DNA of 64,000 nt. Origin: Paramarasmius palmivorus. Its lineage: Eukaryota; Basidiomycota; Agaricomycetes; Agaricales; Marasmiaceae. The stretch covers positions 620,001-684,000 of the forward strand of contig JAYKXP010000017.1 of assembly GCA_037176845.1 (NCBI GenBank), written 5' to 3'. A program made the position numbers and the translations under genes. Under the pieces are notes generated by a model. The model did no database searches. It had not been told where the DNA came from and saw only the letters and a list, made by a program, of their open reading frames with translations. This document shows, in pieces, positions 1 through 12,390 of the stretch. How positions within the stretch are numbered: position 1 is the stretch's first letter; every line of letters begins with the position of its first letter.

Positions 1-1512
1 TTTACTGTCTCAGCGTGTGGATCTACCTTCTATTACGGCCTTTAATCCACCTAGGCCCCTACCACGATGATCTCTCCTTTCTGTACAAAATGGCATGCAA
101 CATAAAATTCATCTTGTACTAGTGAGGAATCCGAATACGAGTCAAAGAAGTACCTCTCACCTATGAGAATTACAGAATCTTTCCTTTCTCTGGGCCTGTT
201 ACTCAATCTTGGTGCACGCTGCGTTGATTCTCAGCTTCACATTCCAAAGACAGATATATCCATACTTGTCGGCACCGACTTTCATGCTCATTGCTATTCA
301 CAGATCCATTCGTCCCTTTCCAACACCCGGATGGAATAGACGACTCGACCGGTACCGCAACGTCCTGGAGGTCTGCAGATTCCGGGTCTAAAGTAAACGC
401 TCGCGGTCAAATATTGCCATCCGAATCACTGCGTAGCATCATGATGACAGGAACCGGCTTGTCTATGATATCAATCTGGCATCTAGGAGAGGATTATCAT
501 AATCATAACCCAAGCGTTGAAGGCAGTGCCTGAATATGCGAATCTATGCACGGAATAGAGTGTTTTTAAAACTTTGAATGCTTGGTATGAATGGTCTAGC
601 TTGGAAGAGCTGAATTATATAAGTTTCCGCCAGTAGTAGGTGTGCTTACAACGTGGCTTCTGAATCTCAATTCTCCAAGCGCAACGCGTTCACAACGTGC
701 CTCGAATCTTCGCGGTCTTCAGTATGCTTCAGGATACGCTCAAGTCGGAGCGCCGTGAAAGGCTAATGCGCGCCGCGCTGGAGCATGAACAACCCGGTCG
801 CCAAAGTCAGGGTCCATCAGCGTCCAGTTTTATCGCCCATAAACGTTGTTTCATTCAAATTGGGGCAGAACAGAGTTCAAATGTCGATTTTCAAAAGCTG
901 TTGAGAGGACCGCAGCGAAAAGAGATGTGCCATCTTTCTTTTTGGTTGAATCCTTCTTGAAGAGGGATGTAGAGCTCAATGTGCTGGTCTCTGCTCGGCC
1001 TCTGCTTGCACAAAGCGACGTCCGTGGTGGACGCAGAATGAAATAGTCCCGGCCCGCCCAATTGCCGCTCGATGCTATGCGTGTGACCTGGCGCCTAAGC
1101 CGACATGTCCCAACTTGCCTTTTGCCTTTTCCTCGTTCCACTCTGGTTCCACTGCTACTGCAACGTCTTGAAAAATGCAGCGAGCCTCGTTGACATGACA
1201 CGAGGTCTACAAGAATACAAGCTTTTGACAAGCTGAAGACGGGATTGCACATGTCCGACGGTCTCACGGCGACAGGCCTTTCTCGGCAATTCGAAATCAT
1301 GTCAGATTTCAGCCGAGTTCAGGGGGCGTTTGTAACGGGTAGGTAATTTTTTCGCCCAGTTACCCTGCGGCGTGTTCTTCATTTGGATTCAAACCTCCTC
1401 GTTAAATTCAGGTTCTGTCTCGTAACAGCCCCTACGCGCTCCTTCTCCCCACCAGTCCTTATCCGGTCTCTCTTCCTTACTCTACTTTTTCGTGGTTCGA
1501 CCTCTCGACCAC
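1..1512. other. Left-edge region, no gene supported
   Basis: No reading frame here shows a recognisable domain or a convincing exon chain. The longest open frame, 149 codons on the minus strand at 851-1300, is rich in Arg, Ser and Cys, has no splice context and resembles no known family. The right end is the promoter side of the glucuronyl hydrolase gene and is pyrimidine-rich. Confidence 0.5.
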
Positions 1513-1520
1513 TATAAAAA
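1513..1520 (+). promoter_or_regulatory. TATA box of the GH88 gene
   Basis: TATAAAAA lies 40-47 bases before the chosen ATG of the glucuronyl hydrolase gene, following a pyrimidine-rich tract. Its position supports the start at 1560. Confidence 0.55.
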
Positions 1521-1559
1521 TACTCTAAATCATTCCAGGGGATCCGTCACTACTCCAAG

Positions 1560-3007
1560 ATGCTAGCAGAGTTCCAGAGTCTCCTTCACAACTCTCTCTT
1601 GCTCATCGGCTACGTGGGCACAGGCAAGGCGAACCTGCCGCCGACGAATGAGCTATTTTCGCCCATCATTCCCCAGAAGATCGCACGAACGTTCAACGCG
1701 CTCCCGAATCCCATCCAATACCCTCAGTGGACGAACCAGGGCGAGCCTGGTCATTGGCAGTACTTCGTGCCAGACACATGGACATCAGGATTCTTTCCCC
1801 AGACCTTGTACGAGATGCACACCCGGCAGACACTATGCCCTGGAGATCAAGGAGGACAAGGCATAGACTGGGTTGAATACGGGCGCAGGGCAAGTATCGG
1901 ATTGGCCAGCTTGCCGGGACACAACACACAAGGCCACGATGTTGGCTTCTTGAGTTTCCCGTTCATACAGGAATTGGAAGTGTAAGTCTGCACCCCAGTC
2001 TCCTTCGCAACGACGCGTTTCATTAAACGAAATTCTAGTAACCCCCAGAATGAAACAGCCAAGAACGTCATCAATGCCTTCGCACGAGAATTGGCCGCGC
2101 GTTTCAATCCCAATGTCGGAGCCACGCTTTCCTGGGATCCACCGGCCAACAACCCCAATCTCTTCCGTGTGATCATCGACAATATGATGAATTTGGAGCT
2201 TCTCTTCGTCTCTGAGGAGCTCACAGGAAACAAGACGTTGGGTAACATTGCTAGAGCTCATGCAGATACCACGATGAAGAACCAGATCAGGGCGGATGGT
2301 GAGCAGACAAAGTTTTGATAGGTTGACAGGCACTGATGCCTGCTAGGCTCGACTTGGCACGTCATTGAATACAACCCACGCACAGGCGCTGTCACAGCGA
2401 AACACACCGCTCAGGGATACTCTGACGATTCAACATGGGCAAGAGGACAAGCATGGGGTATCTATGGCTTCGCTAACAGTACGCCTCCCAATCATTCATA
2501 TAAACATCGGCTAACACTTTACTAGTGTTCAAACGGACGGGAAACCAAGACTACCTCCTCACTGCACGCCGTCTTGCTTCATACTTCCTCGACAACCTTC
2601 CCAATGATAACATCGTCCCCTGGGATTTCAACGCCCCTCTCAACGACCCCAAGAACTTTGGCGTACGTCCAGCAGACTCCAGTGCAGCCACAGTCGCTGC
2701 AACCGGTCTTTTACTTCTCGCTGATGTCGAGACCGACTGGTGGGCTACCGAAAGATGGGTTGCTGGTGCTGTAAAAATCCTCGATAACATTACCAAATTG
2801 GCGTGGAAACCCTCTTGGGAAAGTTTACTCTCAAACGGAACTGTCAACTGGCCCAATAACAACTATTTGACAGGAATTGTCTACGGTGAGTTATTTTTGA
2901 TTCGGGATACGTTTGACATGTTCTGACATTTCGTGTCGTTCGTAGGTGATTACTATTTTGTCAAAGCTGGCAATGACTTGATCAAGATGGGATTGGCCGA
3001 GTGCTAA
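1560..3007 (+). CDS. Unsaturated glucuronyl hydrolase, GH88 family
   Basis: Predicted hydrolase removing a 4,5-unsaturated uronic acid from oligosaccharides made by polysaccharide lyases. Five exons join cleanly (1560-1981, 2039-2298, 2347-2478, 2526-2885, 2946-3007) to give 411 residues, close to family length. GH88 hallmarks are visible: H-D-V-G-F near residue 126, I-I-D-N-M-M-N-L with an Asp near residue 188 matching the family's catalytic acid, S-T-W-A-R-G-Q-A-W-G-I-Y-G-F near 250, a D-S-S-A-A motif, and a C-terminal Y-G-D-Y-Y-F. The ATG sits 40 bases after a TATA box. The N-terminus has a short hydrophobic run (residues 12-20) but not a textbook signal peptide, so secretion is uncertain. 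Family is confident; the exact substrate is not. Confidence 0.88.
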
Positions 3008-3506
3008 TCCTAGGGTTTCACAATTCATGTAGAATGCTGAACTTTTGGTTTTCGGATTGGACTGTACCTGCTTTGTTGTTCTGTGTACCACACATTCGTT
3101 AGTGATGACTTATTTATTGCGCCGCAGTGGCGGAATGATATATATCAGTTTCACGTTGCTTGGAAGAACGCTCTTAACTGATTTTGTATTGATTGTTTCA
3201 TGGTTTATTGTATTCTTCGCTAGTACATCCCTTTGTCTTTACACCTAAATGTACAATCTTACGACGTCGCTTTCGTGTCTCTTGGACGACCCACAAGGTA
3301 GCCGCTTGCCCTCGCCGATTGATAGCTGCGGGCAGCGGCGGCTGCAGTGAGAAACTCGCGATATCCACTAAAATAGATTTCGACTCGAAAGGGTGTGTTC
3401 AAGATTCATCACAAAAAATCGTGATGAGAACCTATCGAGCATGAGAATCAGCCAGTTGACCACATGTACACATTGTGTACACAAGGACTACGCACCTCAA
3501 TCACAA
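3008..3506. other. Intergenic, convergent 3' ends
   Basis: The space between the 3' ends of the GH88 and lipase genes. It is AT-richer and no coding signal is seen. Confidence 0.5.
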
Positions 3507-5591
3507 TCACAAACCCTCATCATACAATTTTCTCGACAAAGCCACGTAAAACCTCTCCAAGTCATGCTTGGTAGCCAAATCATTTCTCTTCCCCTTCCTG
3601 CCCTCCTTCTTATCCAACTCGTTTGACTGTTCCTTGTCCTTAAACGCTTGCGTTTCCTTATCACTACCTGCAGGCTTTCTGCCGCCCATAGCAGGTAACG
3701 GCGGTGAAGGAACACGCTCAGTCAACCAATCGAATACCACAGAGAGTTTGTCTGTAGACGCTTTGATGACTGCATCGTCTTTCTCTCTTTCCTCTTCCCT
3801 CGCCTTCTGTCGATCGCCTTTAGCTTTGGTCTGGGCCTTCGACGCGGCTTCTCGATGTATCTTCTCTTCTTTCCGCCATGCTTTTAGGAACCAACCCCAG
3901 TCTTTGAGGTTCCAGCCATCTTGGTGATCGTGATTAGGCATGCTACTATTGTTACCGGTCCCGCCAGTCACGGAGGAAGGAGGCCCAAGACCAATGGCGG
4001 GTATCGCAGGTAGATCGACGCCAAATTCGATACCCCTTGCACCTCGAAGTTCCCAGTCTGTAAGCAAGCATCAGGATCGATGTACATTGTATTGGAGAAA
4101 GGTTCCGGCTAGACTTACGATCACATCCCTCCATAGTTCCAAGGAACTCTCCCCATTTCGCACTCTGAATGGTCACTAGCCCGTCGTTGCCCCATTCTTC
4201 TGGTCGAGCCCATATCGGTCTTTCCCAGTCGAGACTATCTCGTTTCTCCCAGTTTTCCTTTAACCTTCGCCTCTCCTTTTGCTCGAACTCGTCAAGGACC
4301 ATCTTGGGTAACCAGAACGGATGCCAAATACTAACATTCGGCATTCTTCCTGCTATGCTGAAGTATTTCACGTTGGGGTCATCGGGTGTAGCTGGGTTGA
4401 ACACGTTATTGAGGTAATTTGACGTGAGATTTGCATAGGCGGGAGAGTCGAGGATAGACATGAGCAGAGTTGTGAAGGAGGACGGTAATGACGAAAGAGA
4501 AAGCGAGGAAAATGTCGGCGGACTTGATTTCTCTCCGTCGGCCGATTTCCTTGATAGGCCCTCTGCCGAAGCTTTCGTCAATAGTTCTCTTTCTTCTTGA
4601 GCGAGTCTTCCAAGGCCGAGATTCTCCTGGTGGACCATATGAGAAGCAAGTGACGATGGAGCATCGGCGAAAACGTACAGAACACCAATCCATGAACGGG
4701 CTTCCCCGGTGAGGGGTGCTGATGGTGGTGAGTGAAACAGGTGTGTACTCATCGGGTTTGCAATGAGTGATGAGGTGTCGACAATCCAAACCACCCATGG
4801 AATGTGCCATGAAGTTCACCTCGCGACCTGGAGCTTTCTCTCGTAGTTGGCGATCGAGATGTTCTGCGCGTTCAGCGATGGAGCCGGTACTGAAGAAAGT
4901 ATGGTGTCAATGGCTGAATCGCGAAAGCACGCCATGCATACCCTGGAACAGATGTGATGATCACTTCGGCGTCTAGCTTGCCTCGCAAAATATTAAGGAC
5001 GTTTGACCAATAATGCATACGCATGCTGGGGAATGTGGATGGGCCTCTGGTATCAAATCCATATAGTCCTTATGGTTAGAGTCAGGTTATGTTCTCGCAC
5101 ATACAACTTTGAATGACATACCGTGACACAACACAATAGGATTACGCGGTTTGCGTAGAGGATCATATAGTGCTGGGTATGAGAGAAGCTGGTGGATGGT
5201 ATCTTTAACTTCTGGTTCCGGTGGATTCTGCATTTCTGGTGGAGGTTCGAATTCATCTGGCGTTGGATTCTCATTTGACGTTACAGATTCCGTTGAGGCG
5301 GACCGATTGCGAAATTTCTCTGCATTCAAACCTAAGTCAAAATTCTGTAACAGTTCGGGGCCACATACCTCGAAGGTGAAGGGTATCATTCATTGCTCCT
5401 CTCTTCCATGGTCCTTCCCATGACCAGATTGCTTTCGCTGTACCACTAGCTTGCTCCTCCCTTTCCCCATCCTTCAACGTCTCCTTTGAATGCTTGAGAA
5501 GGTACTGGTTCGAGATTGAAAGTCCGGAGAAAACATTGAATATCCTTCGAAATATTACGACAACTTGTGCGGGGAAATAGACGTTGCTCAT
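3507..5591 (-). CDS. TGL2-like alpha/beta-hydrolase lipase
   Basis: Predicted serine lipase of the yeast Tgl2 triacylglycerol lipase type (Tgl2 is mitochondrial in yeast). Reading right to left, exons join in frame across short introns. The family start N-P-I-V-L-C-H-G-L-Y-G-F-D is split by an intron after the C-H codons. The nucleophile elbow A-H-S-M-G-G-L-D follows, then S-T-P-H-R-G-S-P-F. The likely acid is in N-D-G-L-V-T-I-Q-S-A-K-W-G and the likely His in C-D-H-W-E-L-R-G; the His codon is interrupted by an intron. A Lys/Glu/Arg-rich, probably coiled or disordered C-terminal tail of about 180 residues follows. I chose the Met at 5591 (M-S-N-V-Y-F-P-A); the frame stays open to an in-frame Met at 5771, so a longer, perhaps mitochondrial, N-terminus is possible. 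Confidence 0.82.
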
Positions 5592-5952
5592 GGTACGCTG
5601 TAAAGCGAGTTGAGTACCGAATTTAAAACGGGCGAAATCTTTGGGGGTGGCATACGTTGAACTTGATGAATGGGCTACAGTCCTCCGGATCTTGACACGT
5701 CTGTCAGGCAGCCCACAAGGTCCGGTGCTGTGCTGGTAATAATATTGAGATGTTAAGGTATATAGAATCAATGGTGGTGCGTGGAAAGGAAAGAGACTGG
5801 AAAAAGTAATATTCTGACGTCGATGGATTTGCGGTGGGGCGTTTGCCCCATGATTTTATTTCCGGCAGGCATTTCAACTTCAATTTTTCGTGGCGAGATG
5901 GTCATGTCACATTTTGAAAGGGCATGTACACTGAATGGTTGTGCTACTCGTC

Positions 5953-8002
5953 TACAAACTGGCACGGCCTCTGGACTCAAACGGTAATAACAAGGCAATG
6001 AACCCAGCACCCAGGAATATCCCGCCAGCGACAAAGATAGGGACCGATGTGGTCAGGTCAGCATAGAGTGCTATTATCGGCGACTACGAAGTTCACCATC
6101 AGGCCACCATGAAGATCAACATGCCAAGTCCAAACGCACCATAACACCAAAAATACGATTCACACCCGCGCACAAGGCATTACCAGTACCTCGATCTTTT
6201 GTCGGGAATAGCTCTGGTGTGAGGGCGTACAGGACACCATACATGACGTTGGAGGTGAAGCTATAGGCAGAGTTCCATCCAAGTAGAGCGGCAGAGGAAC
6301 GCGCAGTCGTTGAGGCAAGAATAAAAGCTCCTGTGAGGACTAGCACCGCATGTGAGTGTGGAGAATGGACATGTGTTGATCTAGAGCTTACGGGTAGAAA
6401 TAGCTAGACTGCCTCTTCGGCCGAGTAGTGGAATCTCGACCATGTACCCAGCTAAGAGTGCTCCAGGGACACCAATTACGGAGAGGATAACTTGCTGCAA
6501 GCTAGTTAGGAAGAATCGTGATGATAATATAGAGTAGTTAGCTCACATTCCGGTATGTGATGTACACAGAGCCATCACCAAAGTCTGCTCCTCGAGTTGA
6601 CAAGCTGTCGGCGTCGTTAAGTTGAGGCAAAAGGAGAGCACGGTGGAGCGGCTTACAAGTATGTGACGAAAGCGTTATATCTGACGGGCACCATTTGGCG
6701 TCAGTACCATAGCCGAACAATGCAGAAAGCGACGCACAGCGGGAAAGCCAGACCGATGAGACCCCAAAGAATGATCAACAGAGACGTGCTCCATGCCAAC
6801 TTCCTTGTTGCAAAAAGCCCCTTGATGTGACCAGAATCAAACTTTGCCAGCTGCTTCCTCACCGCACTGCTAGCACCTGCCTCCTTTCTCACCAGGTCAC
6901 CTAGTCCCTCGAGCTCCTCGACGGTTAGCGTGCTCGTGTTACCGTTATATGCGGCGACTTTATGTATCACATCAACGGCTTCGGCATCCAAACCACGACC
7001 CATGAGGTATTTTGGGGATTCGTAAAGCTTGAATAAAAAGAATCGGATCGCCCAAAGGAGCATCATGAGTCCACCCATGGTGTAGAGGAAGTAACGCCAG
7101 CCCATATTGCTCTCCTTGGGACACGGTGATGCATCTTGTGGGCACGAAAAGTTGCCGATGAGGGGCCATGCAACCAGGGAGCCAATTAATTGTCCAAATG
7201 CCCACCAGATGGAGAGCACAGTGAGAAGGTACTGATGGGATGCTGGGATAAATTCTGGAAAGTGATCAGTTCGAATCAAATGAAAAAAGTCGGGTTTGAT
7301 CGTACCGAGAAATATCGCAGAGTCAACGGGCAGATTTCCGCCGACACCTATACTCCAAACAGCGGCAAAAGAGCACAGGGCTACGAAATCAGGAGATGCA
7401 CCGCCGGCGATGGCGAAGACACCGGTTATGAAGAGTGTGATGTTGAATGATACTCTGAGAAATCTTGTGAGCGTAGAACGAGATAGGAGAATGTTAGGTC
7501 GCACTTTCGCCCCCAAATATCAGAGCCTATACCCCAGAATACAGCGCCAACTAGGAGACCGATGTTTTGCCCAAGCTTGAGGAAAGGTCCATCATCTGGA
7601 TTAGCGAATTCGTGGAGCACAGGTGGTAGAATGAGGCCTGTCACAATCTATGAAATATAAGGGTCTCATGGCTTCCTTCTCCAACAGAAAACATAACGTA
7701 CAGGCCACAGGTTATCTCTGTGGAGAACTTATCAATGACAGCTCAGTGGACAGATAAGGTCATACGCACACTAACCAACCGAAACCAGTCACCACGAAAA
7801 GAGCCCACTGATATTGTCCCAAGCCAATGTATCGCCCCTTCCCAACGTCTTGCATGGCGTCGTTCAATAGTCTCGCCTTCTTCTGGTAAACAGGATCCAA
7901 GGCATCTTCAGTAAATATATCCTCGGTGAGACCTTCTACGGAATCGTCATGACTGTTCGTAGCAGAGGCCTTTTCTGGATCCTTCTTGTCGACCGTAGAC
8001 AT
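5953..8002 (-). CDS. MFS transporter, sugar/SV2-like
   Basis: Predicted 12-helix plasma-membrane transporter of the major facilitator superfamily, about 540 residues over many exons. After an acidic cytosolic N-terminus, G-Y-Q-W-x-L-F-V-V-T-G-F-G-W opens helix 1. The loop 2-3 signature is G-I-G-S-D-I-W-G-R-K. The helix 6-7 region has Y-E-S-P-K-Y-L-M-G-R-G, typical of fungal transporters in this subfamily, followed by a long hydrophilic loop. Helices 7-12 include T-P-E-L-F-P-T-K-D-R-G-T-G-N-A, the equivalent of the sugar-porter PETKG region, and the protein ends in L-P-F-E-S-R-G-R-A-S-L. The start at 8002 begins M-S-T-V-D-K-K; an in-frame upstream ATG at 8035 looks less likely. The substrate cannot be read from sequence. 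Confidence 0.87.
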
Positions 8003-8980
8003 GGCGGTGAGGAAGAGAAAGAAGCTGGGCTTCAATCACGGATTCGCCTTTTGTACATGGAGATAAAACGTATTGAAACTCATCCGAATGCTTCTCTTGT
8101 GACGTGACTAGTATTGAGTTTCAGGAGCCATCAGATCCAAGCACCATACATAAATGCTTTCATTTTGCGGCTAGCGTATGGCGTGCTTTTCGTTGAAAGA
8201 AACGCGATGGACATGAATGGAAGTCAGGCGAGGAGTCACGGTAAAAGAGGAGGTAAGATGATTGATCCCATCGCAATTCATCTTCCCACCATCCTCACTG
8301 GGTAAGACTCTTCCATGACAAAGATCTAGTGGTCAGTTATTTTTTACGAGCAAGTTTTATCACCGTCTGAAAATCACTCCAGAACAAGCGTACTCGTCAT
8401 CGAGGTTACCGCATCTACATAGATGGCCAACCAATTGCAAGCGACCTTAGCTTGATTCAGTCATCCACAGGAACCACAACCTTTAGGCATCTCCAGAGCC
8501 ATTGTCGGTATAACCTCTTTTTCTTTGCGTGTTCCCCACTGATAGACGTGTCCAATTCTCTAGGTTTTCTAAATTCTGGCATCATCGAACATGGAACGAA
8601 GATTAGCTTCCAGCCTGATCCTATCGTCTCGCGATCAATGCACGAGACAATGTATGCACACCTTCTGTAGCGTGTTCGATACGAGCCCATCCGTAGGACA
8701 AGCGCAGCTACTGCGGCCCAGCAAGCATACATCGATTCTACATCGTTCTAAAGGTAAGTATAATGTTCAGAAGCCGCAGTATCAGTCTGACTTGGATCCA
8801 CTATGTACGATTAGGTTAAGACCTCAGAGATAAAGTTTGATGAAGGTTAAGGGAATACCAGTAGAAAAGCTGGGTCTCCCCTCGCTGTCTTTCTTCTCAG
8901 GCCCCTACATCTCCAACTTTTCAGGTAGACACTTTCTGTCAGCTTTCTTACCCCCTACTGACCTCAAACCTTCCAAGTAG
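8003..8980. other. Divergent intergenic region
   Basis: Shared 5' space of the minus-strand MFS transporter and the plus-strand MYND gene. No exon, repeat or RNA gene recognised. The last 100 bases before the MYND start are pyrimidine-rich, as is common in basidiomycete promoters. Confidence 0.5.
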
Positions 8981-10087
8981 ATGCTGGAATCGCAAACCGT
9001 CGTTGTAAAAAAGAAAGACGTTCATGTCTTGACGCCACAAATACTCTCAATCAGCAAGCCATACGTTCCCATATACCAGTGGTGCTATGGGAGAATGGAC
9101 GAGTCCACACCATGGAGTGGCCTTGGCACTGCTGGGGTCGTTTCCTGCACAGTGGTGATCTTTCATTGTACCGAGACGAAACGAACCATCCTTTCCCATT
9201 CGCCCAATTTCCTCCAGATGAACACATTCGTACCAATGCTGGATTGGTGCGCTGGAGGCACCGGCAATCAACATACCATATCTGAGCGGCTTGCTTGGCG
9301 GTATGGTGGCTCCGCGCCTTCCTCTGCTCCCGTCACGATCGAAGCCGTTGTTCTGCGAGGGAAGGATTACGCCACACCTCGTGCTCAACGTTATGGGCAT
9401 GAAGGTTGGATGAAGGACCTTCGGGAGTTATGTTCCGATGCACAGAGGTCGCAGGCTCATACCATCAATGTTACAGATCATTCACGTATCCTACAGTCAG
9501 CTGCGGTTTTGGTCGAGAAAGGAAGTGGGAAGATTACTTTCTTCAGCCTGGATTCCTCCCTTCGGGGAGCCGTCATCGCTGGTATCGACAATTCCCTCGC
9601 GAGCGATTACTCTGTGGCGGTTCAAAAAAGGGATCTTTTCGTGGGGAGTTTCATATATGCTCAGAGAGAAACATTCGATATCAATCTCCAGTGGGATGTC
9701 AGCCGAAATCTTCGTGGTATACCCTTGCCCATAGAGGCTCGTGAGCTCATCCGATCTGCAAAAATTGGACAGCCTGCCTCAGTTAGAAGTGAACTGTTAC
9801 GGCGGATTGGACAACCCGATTGGATTTCTATGGAAAACCAGTCCCCTGAAGTGTTGCATCGCAACTTTCTCGCTAGTGGACCAGAGTCTCTGGCTTCACA
9901 CGAAGTGTTGATATTGAAGCAAGGGTTTTCAGAGTTGATTCGAATTGGCATGCCCTGCGAAGGGTGCCCGAAAATAGGAGGGATGACGTGCACTGCCTGC
10001 AAGGGAGCCTGGTATTGTGGACCGGAGCACCAGAAGGAAGATTGGAAGGCGCATAAAGGCTGGTGCAAAGCTCATAAGGTTAAATAA
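8981..10087 (+). CDS. MYND zinc-finger protein, single exon
   Basis: A 368-residue protein from one uninterrupted exon, which is unusual beside its intron-rich neighbours. The last 45 residues form a MYND finger: C-E-G-C, then C-T-A-C, Y-C, H-Q-K-E-D-W, H and C in the right order and spacing (about residues 324-362). MYND fingers bind zinc and usually mediate protein-protein contacts. The first 320 residues show no domain I recognise; many basidiomycete MYND proteins are similar orphans. The ATG follows a pyrimidine-rich leader ending just before 8981. The function beyond zinc binding is unknown. Confidence 0.85.
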   Translation: MLESQTVVVKKKDVHVLTPQILSISKPYVPIYQWCYGRMDESTPWSGLGTAGVVSCTVVIFHCTETKRTILSHSPNFLQMNTFVPMLDWCAGGTGNQHTISERLAWRYGGSAPSSAPVTIEAVVLRGKDYATPRAQRYGHEGWMKDLRELCSDAQRSQAHTINVTDHSRILQSAAVLVEKGSGKITFFSLDSSLRGAVIAGIDNSLASDYSVAVQKRDLFVGSFIYAQRETFDINLQWDVSRNLRGIPLPIEARELIRSAKIGQPASVRSELLRRIGQPDWISMENQSPEVLHRNFLASGPESLASHEVLILKQGFSELIRIGMPCEGCPKIGGMTCTACKGAWYCGPEHQKEDWKAHKGWCKAHKVK

Positions 10088-10347
10088 GACTTGTCAATTT
10101 TTTTGTCGTGTATAATATTGAAATCGAACTTCTTGTCGCGTACTTTACTATCCAAAGCGATTTCTAGCTCTCGTGAATGGTAAAGTCTACAAGCTCAAAT
10201 TGCAGTACGTGAGATTTGAGTGACGTCGAGGCATTGGCAATTGCCGTGACACCGGCGGCCATCTTTGTCTCCTACACCCATTCGTCACTTCAGGCGCGTC
10301 TCTTGTACATAGTCGACTTCGTTCACTTGCTCGTCGGCCGCTCAAAC
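10088..10347. other. Intergenic between MYND gene and HAT1
   Basis: Terminator/promoter space between two plus-strand genes. Nothing distinctive seen. Confidence 0.4.
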
Positions 10348-12206
10348 ATGTCTGAATGGACATCAGACTCTAACGAATCGTTCTTTCTCTCCATGGGTAT
10401 GGACTTTGGTCCCAGCTGCCTCTGAACGAAACACTCATACTTGTACTCCCAAGTGCGCGCACCAGAAGACAAAAAAGCTCTAGCCGACGACGAGAGTTAT
10501 GAAAATTTCCACCCGGCGTTCACATATCCCGTACGTTCAGTTGTTCTGGTTTCCATGTCGAGGCATTTGAATCGACAACGCATTGGTGTCTAGATATATG
10601 GCGAAGACGAGAAGATTTACGGGTACAAAGACTTGAAAATAGACGTGGGTAGTCCAACATTTCCTTCGGTACCGTGCGTGTATTTACCGAATATTCTAGC
10701 TGCGATTCACGTCCGGTTCTCTCATCAACTTTCTGAATGTAAAATGGTCGGAGAAGCTGGCATCAAAAGCACAAACGACTGTGGACGACGTGGAGGGCAC
10801 TTTGTCTGAATTCATACCACCAGGTGTGTTCTCAAGAATCTATTTTACGATTCAGACCTGCTCACTTCCCCTTGACTAAGACTATGAAAGCAGTGAAGAG
10901 AATTTCAGTGCACGCGTCGAGCAAGACGCGTTTGAATTCAAACCCATGGGCCAAATGATTTCCTCTTATACCCGGCCGTCACCCAGGTCGAAAGGAAAGG
11001 GGAAAGCAGTGTCTTCAGCAGTACCACTAGATTCGGAAAGCGAAGACGCCGTGGTCTATGAAGTCTACCATGTACGTGGTCGTCAAATCCTCTCACAATT
11101 CGCCAAACTTAGCGTTCAAAAGACGACTTGGGACACACCCGGATTCAAAGAATATCACCGAAGAATGCAACTTTTTATTCTATTGTACATTGAAGGAGGA
11201 TCTTATATCAAAGAAGACGAGGATGAATGGGAGTTTGTTGTTCTGTGCGTTCGTTTTCATCTCACGCTATGCCTACTGCTCATTTACGCCTGAAGTTATG
11301 AAAAACGAAAACGGTTGGACTCACCAGGAGTAGTGACATATCACTTTGTTGGATATTCGTCGTTGTACAAGTTTTACTACTACCCTGAAAAGACGCGGTT
11401 ACGACTAAGGTGCGTCATCTTTCTTGGGTCACGCAAGACATGCCTTTGAAGACAATTCCTGTCCTAGTCAATTTGTAATACTCCCACCATACCAACGTGC
11501 AGGTCATGGATGTACGTGCCTCTCGCTCTTGGTGCATGTCGTTTCTGAGGCTTACACCACACTTGAAGCTGAACTATACAGATCAATATACAACTACGTC
11601 CTCGCTCAGCCGCATATTGGCGAGCTTACCGTAGAGGATCCAGCCGAGGCTTTCGAAGACCTACGGGACAAGAACGACTTGTTGATGCTCCTCTCTAACG
11701 AAGATTTTATGAAGGAAGGATTCGGAGACTCTACGTCACATGGAGGTGGAAGAGTGGGTAAACCCGGCAGAGCCCTGAAAGGCAGTAGCGCCAAAGGAAA
11801 AATGGGACCACCAGTCGAGAGAGGATGGGCGGAGAAGTGGAGAGTGAAGCTGAAGATTGCTGGAGTAAGTCCCTTACACGGCAGGGTGCGTTCATAAAGA
11901 CTGAAAATGGTATTGCAGCGACAATTTTCTCGTCTTGTGGAGATGATTATTCAGATGCACATCGATCCATTGGACACGAGGGCGATGAAGGCTTATCGTC
12001 TCCAGGTCAAGGAGCGTTTGTATCGGTTCAACTTCGTGAGTTGTTGGCCCTTATATGAATATGGCGATAGGTCTCTGAGGAAACTTTACCTATAGGAAGC
12101 GCTCATGCAGATTGAGAAACAAGAAAGGCTGGAAAAGCTGGAGGAGACATTCCAGAATGTCAAAGAGGACTATGAGCGTATCCTTGGGCTTGTGAGGTTT
12201 AGATGA
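10348..12206 (+). CDS. HAT1: Histone acetyltransferase type B catalytic subunit
   Basis: Hat1 acetylates newly made histone H4 (Lys5 and Lys12 in known systems) with its WD40 partner Hat2/RbAp. About ten exons join in frame, starting M-S-E-W-T-S-D-S-N-E. Family landmarks in order: I-Y-G-E-D-E-K-I-Y-G-Y-K-D-L-K-I in the N-terminal domain; F-K-E-Y-H-R-R-M-Q-L-F-I-L-L-Y-I-E-G-G-S-Y-I; Y-K-F-Y-Y-Y-P in the GNAT core; the acetyl-CoA loop Q-F-V-I-L-P-P-Y-Q-R-A-G-H-G (Q/R-x-x-G-x-G type), split by an intron just after H-G; L-T-V-E-D-P-A-E-A-F. A helical C-terminus rich in Glu and Arg ends in L-G-L-V-R-F-R. An insertion rich in Ser/Gly/Lys (near 11730-11820) lies between the GNAT core and the C-terminal helices. 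It runs convergently with the PLP-synthase gene. Confidence 0.92.
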
Positions 12207-12390
12207 TGGTCTTCAACTTGTTTCCAGTGTGTCGTGCTGGCTTAGTCAAAGGACTGAAAAATTATTGTTATATCGCAATGTGACATATAATCCCCATATT
12301 TAATGCTACATGTTTCTAGTTCTACGGGTAAGGATCATGAATAGAGTACCTGGGAATACGGGTATCATTCCAGGTATAGATCTAGTTGTT

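Noticed and set aside
851..1300. 149-codon minus-strand open frame
   Set aside because: Composition is Arg/Ser/Cys-rich with no domain, no splice signals and no regulatory context; likely chance.
5589..5771. Upstream extension of the lipase start to the Met at 5771
   Set aside because: The extension is open, but it reads as low-complexity and lacks a recognisable family match; kept only as an alternative in the entry.
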